Part shown: positions 47,956 through 58,420 of the stretch, piece after piece
Layout of the letters: each line of letters begins with the position of its first letter
Numbering within the stretch: position 1 is the first letter of the stretch
Assembly (NCBI RefSeq): GCF_038002605.1
Contig: NZ_JBBOCT010000001.1
Coordinates: forward strand, 1,116,001 to 1,180,000
DNA from: Bacillus sp. FSL K6-3431
GTDB lineage: Bacteria > Bacillota > Bacilli > Bacillales > Bacillaceae_C
Direction: 5' to 3'
DNA: 64,000 nucleotides
Notes under the pieces: generated by a model
Database searches by the model: none
Seen by the model: only the letters and a program-made list of their open reading frames with translations
Told to the model about the DNA's origin: nothing
Translations under genes and position numbers: made by a program

Positions 47956-48498
47956 TTATATTTCTTCAACAATAATATTCCGGTTCGTATACACACAAAT
48001 ATCTGCTGCGACTTCCAAAGCAGCATATGCTATTTCCTTGGCAGTTAACTGATCAGCGGCATACTTTTTTAATGATCTTCCAGCAGCTAATGCAAAGTTC
48101 CCACCGGATCCAATAGCCAATATCCCATCATCCGGTTCAATCACTTCACCGGTACCTGAAACGAGCAATAAATGGTCTTTATCCATAACAATCAACATTG
48201 CCTCAAGCTTACGCAATACTTTATCGCTTCGCCATTCTTTTGCCAATTCTACTGAAGCTCGTTGTAAGTTTCCGTTAAACTCCTGAAGCTTGCTTTCGAA
48301 TTTCTCAAACAGCGTGAAAGCATCTGCAACTGAACCCGCAAAACCTGCTAATATTTTACCATTAAATAATTTGCGGACTTTTCTCGCAGTATGTTTCATT
48401 ACGACAGCATTACCAAATGTCACTTGGCCATCACCAGCCATTGCACATTCCCCTTTATGTTGAACAGCAAAAATGGTTGTAGCATGAAATTGCCCCAT
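47956..48498 (-). CDS. clpQ: HslV/ClpQ peptidase subunit
   Basis: A 180-residue proteasome-like peptidase. The N-terminus reads [20 protein letters not shown], then [20 protein letters not shown] and [18 protein letters not shown]. In B. subtilis ClpQ the mature N-terminal residue is Ser2; here residue 2 is Gly. The catalytic nucleophile is more likely the Thr of ATTIF after removal of a short propeptide, as in classical HslV. It follows xerC and precedes clpY. Confidence 0.96.
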   Translation of the reverse strand: MGQFHATTIFAVQHKGECAMAGDGQVTFGNAVVMKHTARKVRKLFNGKILAGFAGSVADAFTLFEKFESKLQEFNGNLQRASVELAKEWRSDKVLRKLEAMLIVMDKDHLLLVSGTGEVIEPDDGILAIGSGGNFALAAGRSLKKYAADQLTAKEIAYAALEVAADICVYTNRNIIVEEI

Positions 48499-48522
48499 CG
48501 TTATTCCTCCTCACTTACATGA

Positions 48523-49422
48523 CTATGCACGGGGATGATAATTCATATAAGTTTTCCTCAAGTGCTCTTTTGTCACATGAGTATAAACCTGCGTTGAAGA
48601 TAAATGTGCATGCCCCAGCAATTCTTGTACAGTCCGCATATCTGCTCCATTATTCAACAAATGAGTTGCAAAACTATGGCGCAACATATGTGGATGAATC
48701 TTTCCCGTCAAAGATGCTTCAGCTATTATTTTATTCAAAATGTATCGAATTCCACGTGTAGTTAGATGTCCTCCTCTAGCATTAAGGAACAGGTATTGAT
48801 GTTCTTTAATGCCGAGCAGTTGTTCTCTTACATCATCTAGATAAGCTTGCAATGCATCTAATGCAAAGCTACCAAATGGAACATAACGTTCCTTTCGACC
48901 TTTTCCTTTTACTAGAAGTGTACCAAAGTCAAAATCCACATCTTTCAGTTGAATATTTGCGCACTCGCTTACACGAATTCCCGTAGCGTATAACAATTCT
49001 AATAATGCTAAGTTACGCTTTCCTAATAATGTGGATGGTGAACATGCTTCAAACAATAATTCCATCTCTTCTACATAAAAAAAGTTAGGGAGCCTAGTCC
49101 CCTCTTTCCGTTGAATCACTAAAGCAAATGGATTTTCCTTCGCTTTTTTTTCTCTTAAGAGAAATTTAAAAAAGCTACGCAAACATGATATTTTTCTTGC
49201 AGCACTGGATCGTGCATATTCACGATTATATAAATCAGTAACATACAAACGTGCGTCTGAATACTCAACATCTGGAAATGCTTTTATACCTTGTGCATTC
49301 ATAAATAAAATAAAGTCTTCAATATCTTTTCTATAGAAATCAATTGTATACTGGGAATAGTTTTTTTCTATTTGCAAGTATTCGATAAAAGAATATACTA
49401 ATTCATCTGAAAATTCTTTCAC
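48523..49422 (-). CDS. xerC: Tyrosine recombinase XerC (CodV)
   Basis: A 299-residue site-specific recombinase resolving chromosome dimers at dif. The N-terminal SAM-like DNA-binding domain (EYLQIEKNYSQYTIDFYRKD) is followed by the catalytic residues. These are Arg in LYATGIRVSECANIQL, the HPHMLRHSFATHLL box, His in LLGHAHLSSTQ and the nucleophile Tyr in VYTHVTKEHL. B. subtilis calls it CodV and has it in the same cluster with clpQY-codY. Confidence 0.96.
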   Translation of the reverse strand: MKEFSDELVYSFIEYLQIEKNYSQYTIDFYRKDIEDFILFMNAQGIKAFPDVEYSDARLYVTDLYNREYARSSAARKISCLRSFFKFLLREKKAKENPFALVIQRKEGTRLPNFFYVEEMELLFEACSPSTLLGKRNLALLELLYATGIRVSECANIQLKDVDFDFGTLLVKGKGRKERYVPFGSFALDALQAYLDDVREQLLGIKEHQYLFLNARGGHLTTRGIRYILNKIIAEASLTGKIHPHMLRHSFATHLLNNGADMRTVQELLGHAHLSSTQVYTHVTKEHLRKTYMNYHPRA

Positions 49423-49437
49423 AGGCTCACCTCATAA

Positions 49438-49470
49438 AGACTACTAAAGATTAACACACTTTAGTAGTCT
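49438..49470 (-). terminator. Perfect 12-bp hairpin between trmFO and xerC
   Basis: Arms AGACTACTAAAG and CTTTAGTAGTCT are perfectly complementary around a 9-nt loop, directly after the trmFO stop. On the minus strand it is followed by TTTATG. It may terminate or attenuate the trmFO transcript ahead of xerC-clpQ-clpY-codY. Confidence 0.65.
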
Positions 49471-49482
49471 ATGCAATAAATG

Positions 49483-50787
49483 TTACAAATTTTTCACAAA
49501 GTTTTGAATTGTTCGCAATGCTCTTTCTCCATACTGCTCATTTCTTGACTTTTTATCTTTTATCTTTTCTGGCAAATCAGGTAACAAACCAAAATTCACA
49601 TTCATTGGTTGAAAGTTTTTTGATCCTGTAGCTGTAATATAATGAGCCATGCTTCCGATCGTCGTTTCTTTTGGGAAGATGACCGGATCCTCACCAAGCA
49701 CTAAACGTGCAGCATTAATCCCAGCTACTAATCCGCTTGCGGCTGACTCTACATACCCTTCCACCCCCGTCATTTGACCGGCAAATAATAAACTAGGACG
49801 TGCTTTAAATTGATATGTAGGTTCCAACACATTCGGTGAATTTATAAAAGTGTTTCGATGCATCACACCGTATCTTACGACCTCTACATTTTCCAACCCA
49901 GGAATGAGACGAAGCACATCCTTTTGCGGTCCCCATTTTAGATGGGTTTGAAACCCTACTAAATTATATAATGTTCCAGCTGCATCATCTTGACGAAGTT
50001 GAACAACAGCATATGGTCTTTTGCCTGTTCGAGGATCTTCCAGGCCTACAGGCTTCATTGGACCAAACAACATTGTTTTTTTGCCTCTTGCAGCCATAAC
50101 TTCGATCGGCATACAGCCTTCAAAGAATATTTCTTTTTCAAATTCTTTTAAAGGGACAGTCTCAGCAGTGATAAGGGCTTCATAAAAGCGATCAAATTCG
50201 TCTTCAGACATAGGGCAGTTTAAATAGGCAGCTTCGCCTTTATCATAACGCGATTTTAAATATACTTTATTCATATCAATACTATCTTTTTCAATGATGG
50301 GTGCAGCTGCATCATAAAAATATAAATACTCTTCACCTGTTAGTGAGAGCAACTGCTGGGAAAGTGATTCACTTGTTAAAGGACCAGTAGCTATGATTGT
50401 GATCCCCTCAGGAATCTCTTTTATCTCTTCATTAAATACTTCAATAAGTGGATGGTTCCTTACTTTTTCCGTTACATAACCCGCAAATTCATGTCTGTCA
50501 ACTGCAAGCGCACCACCCGCTGGAACAGATGAGCGATCTGCTGCATCAATAATAACGGAATCAAGTAATCGCATTTCTTCTTTCAATACACCTACCGCAT
50601 TTGCCAATGTGTTGGAACGCAGCGAATTCGAACATACTAACTCAGCGAATTTATCTGTATGATGTGCTGGCGTTTGCTTTACCGGCCTCATTTCAAATAA
50701 CTTAACGTTGATACCTCTCTTGGCTAATTGCCATGCGGCTTCGCTTCCCGCAAGACCAGCTCCAACTACATTTACGGTTTGTGTCAT
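49483..50787 (-). CDS. trmFO: Folate-dependent tRNA (uracil-5-)-methyltransferase TrmFO
   Basis: A 434-residue FAD protein making ribothymidine 54 in tRNA with methylene-tetrahydrofolate. The FAD motif is [19 protein letters not shown] at the N-terminus, and [20 protein letters not shown] and [20 protein letters not shown] are further family blocks. AGGAGG lies upstream of the ATG. It lies between topA and xerC as in B. subtilis (formerly gid). Confidence 0.97.
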   Translation of the reverse strand: MTQTVNVVGAGLAGSEAAWQLAKRGINVKLFEMRPVKQTPAHHTDKFAELVCSNSLRSNTLANAVGVLKEEMRLLDSVIIDAADRSSVPAGGALAVDRHEFAGYVTEKVRNHPLIEVFNEEIKEIPEGITIIATGPLTSESLSQQLLSLTGEEYLYFYDAAAPIIEKDSIDMNKVYLKSRYDKGEAAYLNCPMSEDEFDRFYEALITAETVPLKEFEKEIFFEGCMPIEVMAARGKKTMLFGPMKPVGLEDPRTGKRPYAVVQLRQDDAAGTLYNLVGFQTHLKWGPQKDVLRLIPGLENVEVVRYGVMHRNTFINSPNVLEPTYQFKARPSLLFAGQMTGVEGYVESAASGLVAGINAARLVLGEDPVIFPKETTIGSMAHYITATGSKNFQPMNVNFGLLPDLPEKIKDKKSRNEQYGERALRTIQNFVKNL

Positions 50788-50899
50788 TTATATGCCTCCT
50801 AAAAATAAACAGAATCATCGATCCTGTGTCATTCAATAATCTTATTGCATTTTACACCATAGATCCATGAAAGAAAAATAATGCGCTTAATATCCAAGC

Positions 50900-50938
50900 A
50901 AAAAAATTCACCACTCAGGATACCTGTCCTAAGTGGTG
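50900..50938 (-). terminator. Rho-independent terminator of topA
   Basis: On the minus strand, arms CACCACT and AGTGGTG with inner AGGA/TCCT pairing are followed by AATTTTTTTG. It lies immediately after the topA stop. Confidence 0.85.
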
Positions 50939-50945
50939 TGGTTTG

Positions 50946-53021
50946 TTACTGTTGAGACATTTCTTTATAGTCACAATTTACACATTGTACCTGAATGCCT
51001 TTTTTAAGTTTTTTCTCAACAAGCGTATTGCTACACTTAGGACAAACACGTTCAATTGGCTTATCCCAAGAAATAAATTCGCATTCCGGATAACGATCAC
51101 ATCCGTAGAAAATTCGTTTTTTCTTACTTTTTCTTTCAATGATTTCGCCCTTTTCACAAGTTGGACACTTTACACCAATTTGTTTTACAATCGCTTTCGT
51201 ATTTCTGCAATCCGGAAAATTGCTACAAGCCATAAATTTCCCATATCTACCCATTTTAATTACCATAGGATTACCGCAAAGGTCACAGTCTTCTCCAGCA
51301 TACTCATCTTTAATTTCTACTTCTCGCATTTCAACTTCAGCTTTTTTCAAATTAATTTCGAATCCTTTGTAGAATTCATCAATAATCGACACCCATGCGA
51401 CCTTTCCTTCTTCAATTTCATCTAGTTCACTTTCCATTTTCACAGTAAACTCGACGTTAATCACTTCTGGAAAGAATTCCATAATAAGCTCCAATACAAT
51501 TTCACCAAGCTCGGTAGGAATGAAGCGTTTATTTTCCAATGCTACATAACCACGTTTTTGAATTGTATCTAGTGTTGGTGCATATGTGGATGGTCGCCCT
51601 ATTCCAAGTTCCTCAAGTGTTTTGACTAATCTCGCTTCCGTATATCTTGGAGGCGGCTGAGTAAAATGCTGTTTCGGATTAATTGCTTCAGCAATTACTT
51701 CATCTCCTTCGACTAGGTCAGGTAGAAGGTTTTCTTTTTCATCCAACTGATCGTCCGAACCTTCTACATACACTTTCATAAATCCTGGAAATTTAATTTT
51801 TGACCCATTTGCTCGAAAAGTAACTTCTCCATTTTGCAAGTCCACCGTCATCGTATCCATAACCGCCGGTGCCATTTGACTCGCAATAAACCTTTCCCAA
51901 ATTAGCTTATAAAGTCTGAGTTGATCCCTACTTAAAAATGTTTTTACTTTATTAGGATCACGCATTGTACTAGTAGGTCTTACTGCCTCATGCGCATCTT
52001 GTGTATTCCCTTTTTTCTTTGCTTTCAATTCACTCGTTTTTATATATTCCTTACCGTATTGTGATGAAATATATTCCGCCGCTTCTTTTTGGGCCACTTC
52101 GGAGATTCTAGTAGAATCCGTTCGCATATAAGTGATTAACCCGACAGTACCTTCTTTTCCAAGATCCATACCTTCATAAAGTTGTTGGGCAAGCATCATC
52201 GTTTTTCTAGCACGGAAGTTCAGCTTTCGCGCCGCTTCTTGCTGTAAGGATGAAGTCGTAAATGGTAAAGCTGGATTTCTCTTTCTTTCCTTTTTTACAA
52301 CAGAAGCGACTTTAAATACATCATCTGAAAGCTTCTCCATGATAGAATTTACGTCTTCTTCTGAACTTAGCTTCTGCTTTTTCCCATTTAAGCCGAAAAA
52401 TGCTGCCTGAAATTCAGCTTTCATTTTCTTAAAGTTTCCTTCAATCGACCAATACTCTTCAGGTATAAAATCCTTTATTTCATTTTCCCGATCAATAATC
52501 AATCTAAGGGCTACTGATTGTACCCTACCTGCACTCAAGCCTTTTTTAACCTTTTTCCATAAAAGCGGACTGATATTATAACCAACGAGCCTATCAAGAA
52601 TACGTCTTGCTTGCTGCGCATCTACAAGGTCCATATTGATTGGTCGTGGGTGTTTAAACGATTCTTTTATCGCATCTTTAGTAATTTCATTAAAAACTAC
52701 CCGACAGTCTGAATGTATATCTACATTAAGGCTGTTTGCCAAATGCCAAGCTATTGCTTCCCCTTCACGATCCGGGTCAGCCGCCAGAAAAATCTTTTTG
52801 GCTTTCTTAGCCGCTGTACGTAATTCTTTCATGACCGGCCCTTTTCCCCTGATTGTAATATATTTCGGTTCAAAGTTTTGTTCAACATCCACACCCATTT
52901 GACTCTTTGGTAAATCACGCACATGGCCCATGGATGCCTTTACTTTATATTTTTTCCCTAAATATCGTTCTATTGTTTTTGCCTTAGCAGGCGATTCTAC
53001 AATTACTAAGTAATCTGACAT
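50946..53021 (-). CDS. topA: DNA topoisomerase I
   Basis: A 691-residue type IA topoisomerase. The Toprim domain is [18 protein letters not shown] to [16 protein letters not shown], and the catalytic Tyr lies in [15 protein letters not shown]. The C-terminus has zinc fingers: [27 protein letters not shown]...CDRYPEC, and CPKCSN...CVNCDYKE. Length equals B. subtilis TopA. It has its own sigma-A promoter and a terminator. Confidence 0.98.
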   Translation of the reverse strand: MSDYLVIVESPAKAKTIERYLGKKYKVKASMGHVRDLPKSQMGVDVEQNFEPKYITIRGKGPVMKELRTAAKKAKKIFLAADPDREGEAIAWHLANSLNVDIHSDCRVVFNEITKDAIKESFKHPRPINMDLVDAQQARRILDRLVGYNISPLLWKKVKKGLSAGRVQSVALRLIIDRENEIKDFIPEEYWSIEGNFKKMKAEFQAAFFGLNGKKQKLSSEEDVNSIMEKLSDDVFKVASVVKKERKRNPALPFTTSSLQQEAARKLNFRARKTMMLAQQLYEGMDLGKEGTVGLITYMRTDSTRISEVAQKEAAEYISSQYGKEYIKTSELKAKKKGNTQDAHEAVRPTSTMRDPNKVKTFLSRDQLRLYKLIWERFIASQMAPAVMDTMTVDLQNGEVTFRANGSKIKFPGFMKVYVEGSDDQLDEKENLLPDLVEGDEVIAEAINPKQHFTQPPPRYTEARLVKTLEELGIGRPSTYAPTLDTIQKRGYVALENKRFIPTELGEIVLELIMEFFPEVINVEFTVKMESELDEIEEGKVAWVSIIDEFYKGFEINLKKAEVEMREVEIKDEYAGEDCDLCGNPMVIKMGRYGKFMACSNFPDCRNTKAIVKQIGVKCPTCEKGEIIERKSKKKRIFYGCDRYPECEFISWDKPIERVCPKCSNTLVEKKLKKGIQVQCVNCDYKEMSQQ

Positions 53022-53073
53022 GCAAAAATCCTCCCTAGAGGTTCATAATAATCCCATCTATAAATTAGAGTAA

Positions 53074-53102
53074 ATACTATACGCCCATCTTATATTTGTC
53101 AA
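53074..53102 (-). promoter_or_regulatory. Sigma-A promoter of topA
   Basis: On the minus strand, a consensus -35 TTGACA (53102-53097) and -10 TAGTAT (53079-53074) are 17 bp apart. The start site would lie about 45 bp upstream of the topA ATG. The -35 borders the interspersed repeat element that fills most of the dprA-topA gap. Confidence 0.75.
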
Positions 53103-53104
53103 TG

Positions 53105-53257
53105 AAGGATGATGGGCGAATTTATTCGTGGGCAATTAGGTACTTCTACTAAAGTAAAAGGAACCTATGTTAAGATCGCTCACGTCGTGTGCAAGTCTGA
53201 TCCTCAAAACCTACGCGGCTCGTACTTCTTGTTGCTAATTTTGCACCTTTTTGAACA
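53105..53257. repeat. Interspersed repeat between dprA and topA, related to the element at 35683
   Basis: Read on the minus strand from 53257, the first 62 bases match the element at 35683 at 55 positions, starting TGTTCAAAAAGGTGC. The remainder differs and lacks the far terminal repeat, so this copy is a truncated or variant form. A plus-strand open frame across it (53109-53369) follows repeat sequence and is not believed to be a gene. From 53258 to 53369 I see nothing further. Confidence 0.65.
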
Positions 53258-53369
53258 CGCACTAAAAGCAGATGGGAATTCATTATATTCCATTTCTATA
53301 TCTTTTGAAAATTTATCCTACAATAGGGAGAATTGCAAGCTTTTTAATTTAAACATCTTCATTAGATAG

Positions 53370-54251
53370 CTAGTAATCTAGATTTAGTTCATCAATTATA
53401 TCTTGGCTTGACGTGACTAACTTAGCTCCTTGTTGAATAAGATGATTCGTTCCAGCAGACAGTGGATCATCGATATTACCTGGTAATGCAAACACTTCAC
53501 GCCCAACCTCCAATGCGCAGTCCGCTGTAATTAATGAACCACTTTTACTTTTAGCTTGTACAACGATAGTACCCAAAGCTAAACCACTAATAATTCTATT
53601 TCTCATCGGAAAATGCCACTTTTCGGGACGTTGGATTGGTGGATATTCTGATATTAATAAATGACTTTGCTTTATTTTTTCCGCTAGTTGCTTATTTTCT
53701 CGAGGATAAATATGAAAAAAACCGCCACCCAAAATTGCAATTGTTTTCCCACCGTAAGCAATTGCGCGTTTATGTGCAATTGTATCCGTTCCATTTGCCA
53801 AACCACTAACGATAACAAAGTTTTCTTTGATTAAGCGCGGTAATAGGTGATCTATCGCTATCTCAGCATACTGATTAGCATCACGCGCTCCTACAATTGC
53901 AATTGCATTTTTTTCTAATATTGATGTATCTCCTATCGAAAATAAAACAATTGGCGGATCATAAATTTCTTTTAATAATTGTGGATATTCTGGATCATTA
54001 TACGTGATAATCATTATATTTTTTGATGAATAAAGCTTAAGTAATCGCTGGATTTCAATAGAACGGAAATCTCGTGAAAATATCTTCATTTGGGAAGGTG
54101 TAAGCTGAAGAATTCGTTGGAGGTCGTCAAGTGGTGTAACATAGAGGTTTTTCAATTCTGGATCATGTTGCAATAGTGCTCTTAGGGCCTTATTACTTAC
54201 CGTGCGACAGTGGATGAGATGTAATAGCTTTTCTTTGAAAATATGAATCAT
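53370..54251 (-). CDS. dprA: DNA-processing protein DprA (Smf)
   Basis: A 293-residue Rossmann-fold protein that loads RecA on incoming single-stranded DNA in transformation. The core motifs are AIVGARDANQYAEIA, FVIVSGLANGTDTIAHKRAI, YGGKTIAILGGGF and GREVFALPGNIDDPLSAG. The ATG at 54251 (MIHIFKEKLLHLIHC) is preferred. The in-frame GTG at 54293 falls in the loop of the sucCD terminator and has no ribosome site. The chosen AGGAG is only 1 nt from ATG, so initiation may be weak. A short C-terminal DprA_WH-type domain is absent. Confidence 0.93.
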   Translation of the reverse strand: MIHIFKEKLLHLIHCRTVSNKALRALLQHDPELKNLYVTPLDDLQRILQLTPSQMKIFSRDFRSIEIQRLLKLYSSKNIMIITYNDPEYPQLLKEIYDPPIVLFSIGDTSILEKNAIAIVGARDANQYAEIAIDHLLPRLIKENFVIVSGLANGTDTIAHKRAIAYGGKTIAILGGGFFHIYPRENKQLAEKIKQSHLLISEYPPIQRPEKWHFPMRNRIISGLALGTIVVQAKSKSGSLITADCALEVGREVFALPGNIDDPLSAGTNHLIQQGAKLVTSSQDIIDELNLDY

Positions 54252-54277
54252 ACTCCTATTCTGGTATATTTTATAGT

Positions 54278-54310
54278 GAAATAAGCTCCTCACATTAGAG
54301 GAGCTATTTC
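54278..54310 (-). terminator. Terminator hairpin of sucCD
   Basis: On the minus strand, arms GAAATAGCTCCTC and GAGGAGCTTATTTC pair with a single bulge around a 6-nt loop, 10 bp after the sucD stop. It lies 27 bp upstream of the dprA start. The following bases are A/T-rich rather than a clean U-run. Confidence 0.75.
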
Positions 54311-54319
54311 AACTAGTGA

Positions 54320-55222
54320 TTAATGTGTTTTACACTTTTCGTATAAACCTTTTTCTTTCAGTACTTCGATTAATGTTTCACCGATTACTGATGGAGTTTC
54401 GGCAACTTTAATACCACATTCATTCATTACGCGCATTTTTTCGTCTGCTGTGCCCTTACCACCAGAAATAATTGCTCCTGCATGGCCCATACGCTTTCCA
54501 GGAGGCGCCGTACGTCCGCCAATGAAGCCTACAACAGGTTTAGACATATTAGCCTTCACCCATTCAGCAGCTTCTTCCTCAGCCGTTCCGCCAATTTCCC
54601 CAATCATGATCACTGCTTCTGTTTCTGGATCTTCATTAAAAGCCTTTAACACATCGATAAAGTCCGTACCGTTGACAGGATCTCCACCAATACCTACAGC
54701 TGTAGTTTGCCCTACACCTGCCTGTGTCAATTGGTGAACAGCTTCATACGTTAATGTTCCTGAACGTGAAACAACACCAACATGGCCTTTTGTATGAATA
54801 TAACCAGGCATAATTCCTATTTTACACTCATCTGGAGTAATAACTCCCGGACAGTTAGGTCCAACAAGGCGAGTTTTCTTACCTTCCATATAGCGCTTTA
54901 CATTAATCATATCGATAACCGGAATATGCTCCGTAATACAAATAACTAGATCTAACTCCGCATCTACCGCTTCCATAATTGCATCTGCTGCAAATGGTGC
55001 TGGTACATAAATGACAGAAGCATTTGCTCCAGTCGTTTTTACTGCTTCATCTACTGTATTAAAGACGGGAACCCCAGCTGCCTCTGTACCGCCTTTTCCC
55101 GGTGTCACTCCGCCGACAATTTTCGTCCCATATTCGAGCATTTGCTCCGTATGGAAAAGGGCTGTTGAGCCGGTAATCCCTTGGACAATTACTTTTGTAT
55201 CTTTGTTTACAAACACGCTCAT
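54320..55222 (-). CDS. sucD: Succinyl-CoA synthetase alpha subunit
   Basis: A 300-residue subunit carrying the CoA site and the phosphohistidine loop. Seen are [56 protein letters not shown] and [14 protein letters not shown] with the phospho-His. It follows sucC by 82 bp in the usual TCA-cycle pair. Confidence 0.98.
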   Translation of the reverse strand: MSVFVNKDTKVIVQGITGSTALFHTEQMLEYGTKIVGGVTPGKGGTEAAGVPVFNTVDEAVKTTGANASVIYVPAPFAADAIMEAVDAELDLVICITEHIPVIDMINVKRYMEGKKTRLVGPNCPGVITPDECKIGIMPGYIHTKGHVGVVSRSGTLTYEAVHQLTQAGVGQTTAVGIGGDPVNGTDFIDVLKAFNEDPETEAVIMIGEIGGTAEEEAAEWVKANMSKPVVGFIGGRTAPPGKRMGHAGAIISGGKGTADEKMRVMNECGIKVAETPSVIGETLIEVLKEKGLYEKCKTH

Positions 55223-55304
55223 GATTTTCCCTGCCTTTCAAATTTCTGGCTACATACACATAGACTGGGCTCTGCCCAAAACATATGAACATATATTTTA
55301 TTTA

Positions 55305-56465
55305 TTATCCTACTAGTTCGACGATTTTCTGAGCTCCATCTGCCATTGATTCAGCAGCAATAATGTTCAACCCTGATTCGTTCAAAATTTTCTTTCCTAA
55401 ATCCACATTTGTTCCTTCTAATCTAACAACCAGTGGTACTTCCAAGCTTACTTGTTTTGCAGCTTCTACAACTCCCGTAGCAATAATGTCGCACTTCATA
55501 ATTCCACCAAAAATATTGACAAAGATACCTTGTACATTTTCATCGGAAAGAATGATTTTAAATGCTTCTGTTACTTTTTCAGCAGTTGCACCGCCCCCAA
55601 CGTCAAGGAAGTTTGCGGGATCTCCGCCATAGTGCTTAATGATATCCATTGTTGCCATTGCAAGACCAGCACCATTTACCATACATCCAATATTACCATC
55701 AAGTGAAATATAGCTTAGGTCATATTTAGATGCTTCAATTTCTTTCGCATCCTCTTCATCAAGATCACGATATTCTAAAATATCTTTATGCTTGAACAAT
55801 GCGTTCGCATCAAAATTAAGCTTCGCATCTAAGGCAATTACATTACCATCACCCGTCACTACAAGAGGATTAATTTCAGCAATAGAACAATCCTTTTCTT
55901 CGAAGGCTTTGTAAAGGCTTAACATAAATTTAGCCGCTTTTCCAACTAACTCTTTGGGAATATTAATATTAAAGGCAACTCTTCTTGCTTGGAATCCAGT
56001 AAGACCTACTGCAGGATCAACAACCTCATAAAAAATCTTTTCAGGTGATTTTTCTGCAACTTCCTCTATTTCAGTCCCACCTTCTTCAGACGCCATTAAA
56101 ACAATTCGATCTGTAGCGCGGTCAACGACGAGGCCAACATAATACTCTTTTTTAATATCGCAGCCTTCTTCAATAAGAAGACGCTTAACTTCTTTACCTT
56201 CAGGTCCTGTTTGCGGAGTTACTAGTGTTTTACCTAGGATCTCTTCGGCATATGTACGCACTTCTTCTAAGTTTTTTGCTACTTTTACCCCGCCGGCTTT
56301 TCCTCTTCCGCCCGCATGGATTTGTGCTTTTACGACATTAACGTCGCCGCCTAGTTCTTTTGCCGCTTCAACAGCTTCTTCAACGGTAAAAGCAACTTTG
56401 CCTGCCGGTACAGTTACCCCATACTTTCTGAGGATTTCTTTACCTTGATACTCGTGGATATTCAT
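55305..56465 (-). CDS. sucC: Succinyl-CoA synthetase beta subunit
   Basis: A 386-residue ATP-grasp subunit that with SucD converts succinyl-CoA to succinate with nucleotide triphosphate formation. It opens [17 protein letters not shown], with [17 protein letters not shown] and [20 protein letters not shown] further on. The start is ATG 56465 with GGAGG 7 nt upstream; an in-frame extension to 56483 is not supported. A sigma-A promoter is seen upstream. Confidence 0.97.
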   Translation of the reverse strand: MNIHEYQGKEILRKYGVTVPAGKVAFTVEEAVEAAKELGGDVNVVKAQIHAGGRGKAGGVKVAKNLEEVRTYAEEILGKTLVTPQTGPEGKEVKRLLIEEGCDIKKEYYVGLVVDRATDRIVLMASEEGGTEIEEVAEKSPEKIFYEVVDPAVGLTGFQARRVAFNINIPKELVGKAAKFMLSLYKAFEEKDCSIAEINPLVVTGDGNVIALDAKLNFDANALFKHKDILEYRDLDEEDAKEIEASKYDLSYISLDGNIGCMVNGAGLAMATMDIIKHYGGDPANFLDVGGGATAEKVTEAFKIILSDENVQGIFVNIFGGIMKCDIIATGVVEAAKQVSLEVPLVVRLEGTNVDLGKKILNESGLNIIAAESMADGAQKIVELVG

Positions 56466-56510
56466 TTTCCATCCTCCTGTCAAACTCTCAAAAAAATAGA
56501 TTGCGCTTTA

Positions 56511-56539
56511 ATTGTATTAAAAGCAGGGAAAGATGTCCA
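56511..56539 (-). promoter_or_regulatory. Sigma-A promoter of sucCD
   Basis: On the minus strand, -35 TGGACA (56539-56534, 5 of 6 consensus) and -10 TACAAT (56516-56511, 5 of 6) are 17 bp apart, ending about 45 bp upstream of the sucC start. It lies in the short spacer after ylqH. No CcpA box was recognised. Confidence 0.6.
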
Positions 56540-56561
56540 CCTTTATCGACTAAGATTGACA

Positions 56562-56852
56562 TTAACGAGTTTGGTTGCGATCAAGGCGATAGACAAATGC
56601 GAACACTTCTGCTACAGCTTTATATAATTCTTCCGGTATTGTCTCATTCACATTTAGTTGACCTAATAATGCAACAAGTGATGGATCTTGTTGCACAGGT
56701 ATCTCTTTTTCTCTTGCTTTTTCCAATATATTTTCTGCTACAATTCCTTTTCCTTTTGCTATAATTATTGGGGCATCCTGTGTATCTTGGCGATATTTGA
56801 GGGCAACCACTTCTTGCCGGACATTTTCTATATTAATATTTTCTTTTTTCAT
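56562..56852 (-). CDS. ylqH: YlqH, stand-alone FlhB C-terminal-domain-like protein
   Basis: A 96-residue protein that aligns with the cytoplasmic tail of FlhB. VVALKYRQDTQDAPIIIAKG matches FlhB residues around 280-300, and EELYKAVAEVFAFVYRLDRN matches the FlhB C-terminus. In FlhB this part is released by cleavage at NPTH (275-278); here the aligned residues are N10-V-R-Q, so cleavage is not possible. It has no membrane segment. The start overlaps ylqG by 4 nt. Family members are called FlhX or EscU/YscU-tail-like; the function in Bacillus is not settled. Confidence 0.9.
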   Translation of the reverse strand: MKKENINIENVRQEVVALKYRQDTQDAPIIIAKGKGIVAENILEKAREKEIPVQQDPSLVALLGQLNVNETIPEELYKAVAEVFAFVYRLDRNQTR

Positions 56853-58402
56853 ATTCGTATATCTACTCCAGTATATGAATCATAGTTTCGTCCATACGTT
56901 TTTCGAATTGGATCTAGTTCATTTACTTTTGGTTGCTTAAAATGGACTGCAGATAATATGTAATCCATTTGTTCCAACCCGGCTTTTAATGTGGGAAGCA
57001 GCGTGTCTGCTAGAGGTTTTAATTTGTTTGAATCATTGATTATATTTAGTGTTACTACGCGATTTTGTACTTGCATTTCAACAACCGTTTCATTTAAATT
57101 CTCAAGTTCTAAATAAAACAGAATACGGCAAAAATTAGGATCAATTTGCCCTTCAGCTGTCCGATTTCCTTCCCATTGCAATGTCATTTCTGTTTCATAT
57201 TTGCCTAGTTTTAGTGGAATTTCATACAATATTTGCTGGACAGGTCCATTTTCAATAGAAAGTAGCTGTTGACCATTAAACCGCATCAATAGTTGCTCTG
57301 CATTATCTCTTGATCTACTATTCACTGTATGAGATTCTTGGATATATTTTACCAATAGTGGTTTCAATGATTCCACTGTTTGACTTCTACTACTATCATC
57401 AAGTAATATTTCACTCTCGTAAAAAAGACCTAATCTTTGCATCGATTGTGTCAATTGCTTCAAGGCGAATTCCCCACTGTACTGCCTTTCACTTTGTATC
57501 GCCAATTGCCTCAATACATCCTGCTCATTAGTAGTTAAAGCTTGAATCACATTAGAAATTTGTACATTTGATGAACTCGATAATAATGAAGGATTTGAAT
57601 AATTGCCAAGCTTTTGCACAGCTAAGTCAATCGCCTGTTGACTGACAACACCTGATTTAATATCTAATTTATGTAAGATCGATTGCATGATGTTTTTCTG
57701 ACTTTGCTCAGATTTTCCTCCGGCCACTTGTAGTATTTCATGAAACAATTGGCGCCCATTTTTTATACTATCCTCTTCTTTCCAATCGTTAAGAAGAGCA
57801 AGCATTTCTTTTCCCGTCGAACTTATTTTACTCTCTGATACCAATGCAGTATGTAATAATTGTAGCAACTTTTGTGTAGATGGTTCTTTTCCTGTAGCCA
57901 TCAGCGACTTAAACACATCTTCATTTATTGGCATATTAGTATCTTTCATAAGTTTAATTGTGTTTAACGCTAAAAGAATATCATCCGCCTGCGTTAAAAA
58001 CTGACCAACACTATTAATTTCCCCTTTTGATAAAGGAATTTGTTCATTCTTTAAAAGTTCTGCAAGCATTAGGTTTGATTTGTTCATCGGTAGTGATAAT
58101 AGCTTCAATAAGTCGGTAGAGTCTCCACCTTTTGAACTAGTTTCTGCTAAAGTAGAAAGAAGCTTAAGTCTCGTTTCTCCCGCAGATGAATCCACCTGTA
58201 ACCAATATCCTTTCCCACTAATTAAAGGGACTTCCAATTTGGCTATCATTTTATGGAGTCCTATTTTAATTTCCGCATGCTGATTGGGAAACAACTTTTG
58301 GATTGTACCGAAGAATATTTGACCCGTTTTAAAATTCAATTGTCCGCTTAATTTCGCTTCTTGATTGGAGAGCATTGTTTTCATTACCGACTGTATATCC
58401 AT
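56849..58402 (-). CDS. ylqG: YlqG, large FliK-like protein of unknown role
   Basis: A 517-residue protein between rnhB and ylqH. It is rich in Leu, Gln, Ser and Asn, mostly helical and variable, with no membrane segment. The C-terminal region (KYETEMTLQWEGNRTAEGQI to MDYILSAVHFKQPKV, about 395-490) looks like the Flg_hook fold of FliK. The start is ATG 58402 (MDIQSVMKTML), with AAAGGTG 8 nt upstream; a TTG six codons earlier is less likely. Coupling to ylqH by a 4-nt overlap suggests they act together. The FliK relation is my reading and needs a profile search. Confidence 0.75.
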   Translation of the reverse strand: MDIQSVMKTMLSNQEAKLSGQLNFKTGQIFFGTIQKLFPNQHAEIKIGLHKMIAKLEVPLISGKGYWLQVDSSAGETRLKLLSTLAETSSKGGDSTDLLKLLSLPMNKSNLMLAELLKNEQIPLSKGEINSVGQFLTQADDILLALNTIKLMKDTNMPINEDVFKSLMATGKEPSTQKLLQLLHTALVSESKISSTGKEMLALLNDWKEEDSIKNGRQLFHEILQVAGGKSEQSQKNIMQSILHKLDIKSGVVSQQAIDLAVQKLGNYSNPSLLSSSSNVQISNVIQALTTNEQDVLRQLAIQSERQYSGEFALKQLTQSMQRLGLFYESEILLDDSSRSQTVESLKPLLVKYIQESHTVNSRSRDNAEQLLMRFNGQQLLSIENGPVQQILYEIPLKLGKYETEMTLQWEGNRTAEGQIDPNFCRILFYLELENLNETVVEMQVQNRVVTLNIINDSNKLKPLADTLLPTLKAGLEQMDYILSAVHFKQPKVNELDPIRKTYGRNYDSYTGVDIRI

Positions 58403-58420
58403 CTTTTCTTCACCTTTCAA

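Noticed and set aside
53109..53369. Plus-strand open frame of 86 codons between dprA and topA
   Set aside because: Most of it is the interspersed repeat related to the 35683 element, and its 3' part is A/T-rich spacer.
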